Part shown: piece by piece, positions 54,759 to 59,731 of the stretch | How the letters are laid out: each line of letters starts with the position of its first letter | How positions within the stretch are numbered: position 1 is the first letter of the stretch | Source: Flammeovirga sp. OC4 | Lineage (GTDB): Bacteria > Bacteroidota > Bacteroidia > Cytophagales > Flammeovirgaceae | NCBI RefSeq assembly: GCF_000812565.1 | Contig: NZ_JTAM01000017.1 | Coordinates: 1 to 59,731, forward strand | DNA: 59,731 nucleotides | Direction: 5' to 3' | Notes under the pieces: generated by a model | What the model was told of the DNA's origin: nothing | The model's database searches: none | What the model saw: only the letters and a program-made list of their open reading frames with translations | Program-made: the position numbers and the translations under genes

Positions 54759-55730
54759 TACATTTTTAAAAATAAATCTTTTGATTTGATGAGGAAGGTT
54801 GATGTACCAAGGAAGATTATTCCATGATATATAAGGTACATCAACTTTTTTTTGTGTCAGTTGTTCAAAATGTCTTCTGACTTCATACTCATATTGAGCT
54901 GTAGAGCTAGGCATTTTGATGTAAGTTCCTAGGTGTAAAGGGCTTGTACACCTTTTTTCTTCTTGGAGAAATTGATTAAATATCAATAATCGTCCATGTT
55001 TATTCTTCTTTTTGGGGTCTGCGGTGTTAAGAAAATACTGCCACCTAGAGTGGTGATGGATAAAAATGGAAGAGGCTTCAATTTGATTCTTTTGATCATA
55101 AATGGAGTAGATTCTTACCTTCTTTCTTATTACTAAAGCAGGAAGGATTTTATTTAAAAAAGCATTTATTTCTCGGTTATCCCTAACTCCAATTTTAGGT
55201 AAAGTAAATTGATTAAAAAGCTGTAAAAAACCATCAATATTTTGGTCTAGTTGTACTTTCTGATTTCGCTTGATGGATTGTCTAACATTCTTCTTTTTTG
55301 ATTTAGAAAAAGAGGAAAAAATAGTATCATACCCTTCAGATAAGTGAATGTTTAAATCCTCACCAGTTTGAAAACCTGTATATTTCCCGTTTGTATTACC
55401 TATATATTCAATACAATAGGGAATGTGATTTTGAATCAGAGTTATTGCTTCTTTTAAGAATCGTTCAGGTTGTTCTAAAGTAGAAAAATAACCCAATTCT
55501 GGAGTAAACAAAGGCATTTTGATAAACAAACGATGAGCTTTTTGATATACAGGAAAAGGCATTACCCACACATATTTATTATGTTCTTGTACTACTATGC
55601 CCCACCAATCAGGAGCAACGATATCCAAATACCATGAATGTGCAAACAGAAGTGATTGAGGTGATGTATTGATACATTCATCCCAAAGGTCTGTGTCAAG
55701 TTTGTTTCTTTTAATTAATTCTACTTTCAA
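54744..55730 (-). CDS. FemAB-like / GNAT-fold acyltransferase
   Basis: A 328-residue cytoplasmic protein. It starts KVELIKRNKLDTDLWDECI, then LLFAHSWYLDIVAPDWWGIV, FSKSKKKNVRQSIKRNQ and RIYSIYDQKNQIEASSIFIHHHSRWQYFLNTADP. This is the layout of the duplicated GNAT fold in FemAB-like Bacteroidota proteins. The frame has no ATG at its start. TTG at 55730 is the best fit to the family's usual N-terminus, and a GTG lies a few codons upstream. Function is unknown; peptide or aminoacyl transfer is the family theme. Confidence 0.65.
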   Translation of the reverse strand: MKVELIKRNKLDTDLWDECINTSPQSLLFAHSWYLDIVAPDWWGIVVQEHNKYVWVMPFPVYQKAHRLFIKMPLFTPELGYFSTLEQPERFLKEAITLIQNHIPYCIEYIGNTNGKYTGFQTGEDLNIHLSEGYDTIFSSFSKSKKKNVRQSIKRNQKVQLDQNIDGFLQLFNQFTLPKIGVRDNREINAFLNKILPALVIRKKVRIYSIYDQKNQIEASSIFIHHHSRWQYFLNTADPKKKNKHGRLLIFNQFLQEEKRCTSPLHLGTYIKMPSSTAQYEYEVRRHFEQLTQKKVDVPYISWNNLPWYINLPHQIKRFIFKNVLRRN

Positions 55731-55822
55731 ATTTTCTTCAATTTTGACACAAAAAAAACACAGTACATTTAAATTCCAAATAAAAGTACTGTGCCTTGCT
55801 ATTTCTATCAGAGGATTACTGT

Positions 55823-56083
55823 CTATTCATCTTCTTTTTTCTTTCGACGCCTTTTAGGAAGTTTATCAAGTTCCACTTGAACAAGTTGTCCCATCTCATC
55901 AAATGAGAGGATATGTGAGATTCTGCCACCTTCTGGCAATGGTTCTCCAACGTCATATTTAAAGAGTGATAACCTAGAGAGTATATCTCCATTAGTGGAG
56001 GCGATATATTGACGGTTTGAGTTGAGATCAGTAGTGTGATCAAATTTTAGGTTATAACTTTTTGAGTTAAATAAAACTTCCAT
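55823..56083 (-). CDS. Conserved-looking small protein, unknown
   Basis: An 86-residue protein without signal peptide or recognised domain. It is predicted beta-rich (MEVLFNSKSYNLKFDH, YIASTNGDILSRLSLFKY, ISHILSFDEMGQLVQVELD), ending in a strongly basic then acidic tail KRRRKKKEDE. It has an ATG start and normal codon use. An overlapping frame (55816-56043) is treated as a shadow. It lies 93 bp before the start of the FemAB-like gene on the same strand, so the two may share a transcript. Confidence 0.6.
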   Translation of the reverse strand: MEVLFNSKSYNLKFDHTTDLNSNRQYIASTNGDILSRLSLFKYDVGEPLPEGGRISHILSFDEMGQLVQVELDKLPKRRRKKKEDE

Positions 56084-56329
56084 GAGAATAAAATGAGTAT
56101 AGTTTAAAGGTTAGACAAATATTTAATGTGTTGATTTTAAATAGATTATAAATATGGTTGAAATATTAGATAATTACTAATAAAATGATGATTGTGTACC
56201 TTTTTTTATGAATTCAGTTGTTATTTTAAATCATTCATTCAAATGATGTCCTTCTCTTATTCTGATGAAGTATTCGGGGTACAATCTCTTCAATAATTGG
56301 AATGTAAGTTTTCTAATTCGAATGCTTTT

Positions 56330-56809
56330 TCAATCACTTTTTTTGACTTTGAAAGTATAGAAATGTTGAGAGATATACGAAAAAATGACCGCAACAATTG
56401 TAGTAAGCAGTTTTGATGGAGTAGGATAAAAATGAAGAATATCCACAAAGACCTTCATTAAGATATAATTGATAAAAATGGAGCCAATACTTACCTGAAA
56501 ATACCTGAAAAATTGTACCCATCCTCCAAGGTTAGAGTCTTGAAAAGTCACATATTTCTGTAATAAAAAACCGGAAGTTAGCGTGATAGGGTAAACCATA
56601 AATAGAGCTGCTATATGTGAGCTCATTATAAACAACCCAAAATCTATATTTTCTTCGAAAAGAACGTAATGAAAAATTAGAAAATACAATACTAAGTCCA
56701 ATACCATATTCCCACCTCCAATTGCAGCATATCTAAACGTTTTGATCGGAATAAACTTTTCAAAGGGTCTGTGGAAAAAATCTATAAATTGTATAATCGT
56801 GTTTTTCAT
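56330..56809 (-). CDS. GtrA-like membrane protein
   Basis: A 159-residue protein with four transmembrane helices (about 25-48, 58-85, 96-118 and 126-150). The GtrA motif at the start is TFRYAAIGGGNMVLDLVLYF and the last helix is followed by SQHFYTFK. GtrA proteins are thought to help move lipid-linked sugars across the membrane for cell-surface glycosylation. No glycosyltransferase gene is adjacent, so the partner is unknown. Confidence 0.85.
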   Translation of the reverse strand: MKNTIIQFIDFFHRPFEKFIPIKTFRYAAIGGGNMVLDLVLYFLIFHYVLFEENIDFGLFIMSSHIAALFMVYPITLTSGFLLQKYVTFQDSNLGGWVQFFRYFQVSIGSIFINYILMKVFVDILHFYPTPSKLLTTIVAVIFSYISQHFYTFKVKKSD

Positions 56810-56957
56810 ATTTGTTTTTTGTCTCGGCAGAAGACAAATATATCACAGAAATACAATATTATGCACAATTCATTCTTGCTTGTTCATGAATATTAGGTAA
56901 ATGTGTTAAGGGTGAAAAAGTTACGTTATCAAACTTTACTATGTATAGCGTCGTTTT

Positions 56958-58367
56958 TTATTCTTCTTTATTAGGTAAAGTATGAAATAATAAATGGTCA
57001 ATATGCGCCTCAAAATTTTGATCAATGCTTGGGTCTTTAAACATCAATCGAAATTTCATGGTATTGTCTTGGACAATATTGTCTATACCCGCATAGATAG
57101 TATCATTTTTTATCGAATAAATGTATAGCCTGTAGGCTTGAATACCACTATTACCTATTAAGCCAATTTCATGATCTAAGTTTTCAGTTCTGAGCTTTGT
57201 GTTGTTTGAGTTAAGGTAATAATAGCTTTTTGCTTCTGGCATTTCAGGTCCTAGGTTAATATGGATTCCATTTCTATCAAAAGTGGGTGAAGTAGAATTA
57301 TCACCTAAGAATAGCCTGTAATTGTTTTGGTACCGATAAACTTGAGCACCTATAGAAGCATCATCTGATGAAAAAAGGTTATTACTTTTTGTGAAATACA
57401 TATTTTTATGGTTTGAAACATAATGTACCTCTACTGTATCGCTACTTTCATTGATGCTTCTATTTTTGGTCTCTTCATAACTTTGGAAGGAAATATCTTG
57501 ATAAAAAGGTTTACTGTAAACAGAAGTATCCCCTTCTTGATACACCAAATGAAGATCTTGACTTACTTGTAATATTAAATTCGAGTTGTTTTCTAAAGAG
57601 TTTAAAGCTTTATTTCTTTTACCATTAATCAGATAGAGGTAACCATTTTCGTCTGAAGTATTAATCTCTAATTGTGGTGGATGAACCGATGAGGTAGTGA
57701 AATCAAATGTTCTAATAGTCGAAAGTCCTTTTTCTTTTTCAAATTCAAGTTGGCCAAAATACTGTGTTTGAGATTGTAAATTTTTAAATTGAAAGGCATC
57801 AACATTTCCAATAGTTACCCTCTCTTTTGGTTGTGCCGTTAATAAGTGTCCCTTCTTAATATCCACAACTTGAGCGAAATTTTCATCGAGAGCAAGGGTC
57901 AAGTATGTTTTTTTGACGTTTGTATTTTCTCCTTCATTGACCCATGAAATTGTAGTTTCCCAAGTTGATGTTTTTATTTCATTGAGATTAATAACATAAG
58001 GTTCTGCAACGGGGTAATCACTAAATCTTATACTGTCTATTGTTTCTGAAATAAGTTCACTATTCTGCTTCCGAAAGAGTTGTAGTGTAATATAAAATGT
58101 AGAATCCCCTTTGGGATAGGTATGAGAAAGTGTATCTGCCTTAGGGTTTTTAAGACTTTTACCATCTCCCCATTGCCATTGTAGCCTTACTTCTTCAGAG
58201 GTGTTTATAGTATCAGTGAGGTTTACAAAAGTGACTTTTCTGTAAAAAGCATCTACTTCTTGGATCTTGAAATTAGGTTCAATAGTAATTTCTGGGAATT
58301 GAAAGGTAGGCTCTTGATTGCAGGAAAATAATGTGAAATATAATAATAAGAAATAGTACTTTTTCAT
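56958..58367 (-). CDS. Lipoprotein with PKD-like domain, unknown function
   Basis: A 469-residue lipoprotein (lipobox LFSC, Cys16). Residues about 30-120 are PKD-like, with VRLQWQWGDGKSLKNPKADTLSHTYPKGDSTFYITLQLF. Fibronectin-like and beta-rich segments with no recognised domain follow. The frame runs upstream to a TTG at 58427, but ATG at 58367 gives a proper lipoprotein signal and is chosen. Role is unknown; a surface-exposed protein is likely. Confidence 0.75.
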   Translation of the reverse strand: MKKYYFLLLYFTLFSCNQEPTFQFPEITIEPNFKIQEVDAFYRKVTFVNLTDTINTSEEVRLQWQWGDGKSLKNPKADTLSHTYPKGDSTFYITLQLFRKQNSELISETIDSIRFSDYPVAEPYVINLNEIKTSTWETTISWVNEGENTNVKKTYLTLALDENFAQVVDIKKGHLLTAQPKERVTIGNVDAFQFKNLQSQTQYFGQLEFEKEKGLSTIRTFDFTTSSVHPPQLEINTSDENGYLYLINGKRNKALNSLENNSNLILQVSQDLHLVYQEGDTSVYSKPFYQDISFQSYEETKNRSINESSDTVEVHYVSNHKNMYFTKSNNLFSSDDASIGAQVYRYQNNYRLFLGDNSTSPTFDRNGIHINLGPEMPEAKSYYYLNSNNTKLRTENLDHEIGLIGNSGIQAYRLYIYSIKNDTIYAGIDNIVQDNTMKFRLMFKDPSIDQNFEAHIDHLLFHTLPNKEE

Positions 58368-58473
58368 TATGAATGACTGCTTTATGGTTAATGTCACTAA
58401 ATTAACCTTGAGTAAATTATTAATCAATTTTTTTGCAGTTAGTGAATAAACAATCTTATATTTGTTCTATTCG

Positions 58474-58613
58474 TAGACTTGTGACAATTGAAATGAATTA
58501 ATTACTCTCTTAGTTTTAATGTGAATTTTACGTCTACTTAATTATCTTAAAATCAGTCTATTAACATTAATTATATGTCTACTTGTAAACTTAATTTAGA
58601 CTTGTGACGTCTA
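58474..58613. promoter_or_regulatory. Cluster of TAGAC/GTCTA words upstream of a small membrane protein gene
   Basis: Six copies of the pentamer in either orientation within 140 bp: TAGAC at 58474 and 58597, GTCTA at 58532, 58556, 58577 and 58609. Two are embedded in the exact 12-mer TAGACTTGTGAC. The last pair forms the inverted repeat TTAGAC...GTCTAA. It is a possible regulator-binding array. Confidence 0.4.
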
Positions 58614-58661
58614 AGTATACTAAGCGTGACTTATAATGTGATCTCAAAAAAAATTATTATA

Positions 58662-58802
58662 ATGAAAGAAATTAAAAATCAGCAAATTAAGGAAAGCAAC
58701 AAGCTATCAAGTTTAACATTCAAAGACATTATTGATACAGCATATTTATCACTTATTTTAGGTGTAATTGTATCAGGTGTTTATTCATACATAACTTTAT
58801 AA
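58662..58802 (+). CDS. Single-helix small membrane protein (46 residues)
   Basis: ATG at 58662, stop at 58800-58802. A polar N-terminal part (MKEIKNQQIKESNKLSS) is followed by a hydrophobic segment AYLSLILGVIVSGVYSYITL that can span the membrane. No family is recognised. Support comes from the strong terminator 32 bp after the stop and from the repeat-rich upstream region. It may be a small regulatory or toxin-like peptide, but no partner gene or antisense RNA was identified. Confidence 0.55.
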   Translation: MKEIKNQQIKESNKLSSLTFKDIIDTAYLSLILGVIVSGVYSYITL

Positions 58803-58833
58803 AAGTATAACAAAGTGTAATGAATTGAAATAG

Positions 58834-58874
58834 AAAAAGCTCTTCACCAATGTCAAAATTGGGAAGAGCTTTTT
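58834..58874 (+). terminator. Terminator of the small membrane protein gene
   Basis: Perfect 12-bp stem AAAAAGCTCTTC (58834-58845) with GAAGAGCTTTTT (58863-58874), ending in five T. Confidence 0.9.
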
Positions 58875-59005
58875 GGTATTATTTAAATATTGTAGGCTTT
58901 GTAATCATTGAAGATCGAATGCCTATTTACACATAAACTTAGTGTTATTTTAAAATTAATCTTTGAATATTTAGAGCATTTTGACCTATTTTTCAAAGAT
59001 TCTTT

Positions 59006-59013
59006 TATTTTTG
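59006..59013 (+). promoter_or_regulatory. Promoter element abutting the VOC gene start
   Basis: TATTTTTG matches TAnnTTTG, with TTG at 58981-58983 upstream by 22 bp, close to the expected spacing. It ends only 4 bp before the ATG at 59018, which would give a nearly leaderless mRNA. Confidence 0.4.
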
Positions 59014-59017
59014 ATAT

Positions 59018-59704
59018 ATGAAGACATTAATCCAAACTACATTCACTTCACTAGAACAAACAAAATTGTTTTATGAAAAGCTAAATTTTCAAATCCACGA
59101 TTATGAAGATTTACTAATCGCAAACGATGGTGTAATACAAATAAGTCTTACCAATAAGCAATTTATGAGAAAAGGGATCGTCATCTATTCTGATACGTTG
59201 GTAGAGCAAATAGAAACAGTTCAAAATGAATTTGATGTTTTAGAAAACGGAGAAGGATATATACTATCTTCACCTTGTGGAGTTTGGGTTTATATTTATA
59301 GAGGAAGAGGAAAAAAGTTTCTTTTAAATTCAACACCTTGTTCTATTCTTGGTAGTTATGCTGGCTTAAGTCTTGAAAGTTTAAATTTAGATCATTCAAT
59401 GCAGTTCTGGACTGAACTTGGTTTTGAATTACAAATGGGAAGTGTCGAGAGAGGATGGCTCACAATGATCAGCAGAGATGGTTTTATTTTGAGTATCATG
59501 CAGGCATTAAACAGCCCACATCAATTTTTCAACCCTTCTTTGACCTATTTTAATGGGAAACAGAATGAAAGTGTCATAGAAGAAATTAGGGAGCGAAAAA
59601 TTACAATTACAGAAGAGATCACCTATTTTAATAAAGCAGGAATTGTAGATAATGTCATATTAAGAGATCCTATGGGGTTAGGCTTTTTTGTTTTTAATGA
59701 TTAG
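59018..59704 (+). CDS. Glyoxalase/bleomycin-resistance (VOC) superfamily protein
   Basis: A 228-residue cytoplasmic protein made of two VOC-type halves. The first begins IQTTFTSLEQTKLFYEKLNFQI. The second begins YAGLSLESLNLDHSMQFWTELGFELQM and ends NVILRDPMGLGFFVFND. Both have the alpha-helix after the first strand (TKLFYEKLNF, SMQFWTELGF). Metal-binding His/Glu are not clearly conserved, so it may be a non-metal binding member. Substrate is unknown. The start codon lies just after a promoter-like element. Confidence 0.8.
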   Translation: MKTLIQTTFTSLEQTKLFYEKLNFQIHDYEDLLIANDGVIQISLTNKQFMRKGIVIYSDTLVEQIETVQNEFDVLENGEGYILSSPCGVWVYIYRGRGKKFLLNSTPCSILGSYAGLSLESLNLDHSMQFWTELGFELQMGSVERGWLTMISRDGFILSIMQALNSPHQFFNPSLTYFNGKQNESVIEEIRERKITITEEITYFNKAGIVDNVILRDPMGLGFFVFND

Positions 59705-59720
59705 TAAATACATTGTAAAC

Positions 59721-59731
59721 TAAGTTTTCGT
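59721..59731 (+). repeat. Start of another copy of the 95-bp dispersed repeat (D4)
   Basis: The last bases (TAAGTTTTCG, preceded by GTAAAC) match the beginning of repeats D1 and D2. The copy runs out of the window. Confidence 0.55.

Noticed and set aside
55816-56043. Frame of 75 codons overlapping the 86-residue gene
   Set aside because: The other frame has a better start and a protein-like composition.
58368-58427. Twenty-codon N-terminal extension of the PKD lipoprotein from a TTG
   Set aside because: It would bury the lipoprotein signal; ATG at 58367 gives a textbook one.

Overview
The window looks like chromosomal DNA of a marine, polysaccharide-degrading Bacteroidota, most likely a Flammeovirga-like member of the Cytophagales. 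The evidence is AT-rich sequence, SusC/SusD pairs, many lipoproteins with a lipobox Cys, a type IX secretion (T9SS) C-terminal sorting domain, TAnnTTTG-type promoter elements, formylglycine sulfatases and enzymes for algal polysaccharides. The organism name is inference; no rRNA or other marker gene is present.

Layout. Positions 1-660 hold degenerate intergenic repeats. A GH71-like secreted protein (665-2536, minus) follows. Positions 2755-33663 form a large beta-mannan polysaccharide utilisation locus (PUL). Its minus-strand arm is susC, susD and a surface glycan-binding lipoprotein. Its plus-strand arm, starting from a divergent promoter region (9204-9797), is a DUF1593 lipoprotein, a GH26 mannanase, a sodium:solute symporter, a GH130 mannosylglucose phosphorylase, a cellobiose 2-epimerase, a GH5_7 mannanase, a Cys-type sulfatase, a DUF4493-GH5_8 mannanase and a second DUF4493 lipoprotein. 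A regulatory pair comes next: a periplasmic-propeller sensor with a SpoIIE phosphatase output, and a membrane-anchored AraC protein. After a small DMP19-like gene comes a 1816-residue T9SS protein with two predicted catalytic domains, GH113-like and GH5. The inferred pathway is surface cleavage of (possibly sulfated) beta-mannan, SusCD import, periplasmic release of mannobiose by GH26, symport to the cytoplasm, epimerisation to mannosylglucose, and phosphorolysis to mannose 1-phosphate plus glucose.

Positions 34275-38853 hold a divergent sulfatase / lambda-carrageenase (GH150) pair. A small SDR-DoxX-AraC operon follows (39163-41343). Positions 41953-47614 carry a lipoprotein, an 830-residue secreted protein of unrecognised family and a GH36 alpha-galactosidase. 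A GH43-type lipoprotein lies at 49675-51045. The remainder (47704-59704) is mostly housekeeping or accessory genes: DUF3781, DUF1801, DUF5996, DUF2490, a STAS-like protein, a Bcr/CflA transporter, a FemAB-like acyltransferase, a GtrA protein, a PKD-like lipoprotein and a VOC protein, plus two small genes (51 and 46 codons).

The most notable non-coding feature is a family of nested palindromes placed between genes of the mannan operon. Its core is shared with 95-bp repeats at the window's left edge, with paired changes in the stem arms. No tRNA, rRNA, CRISPR array or intact insertion sequence was seen.
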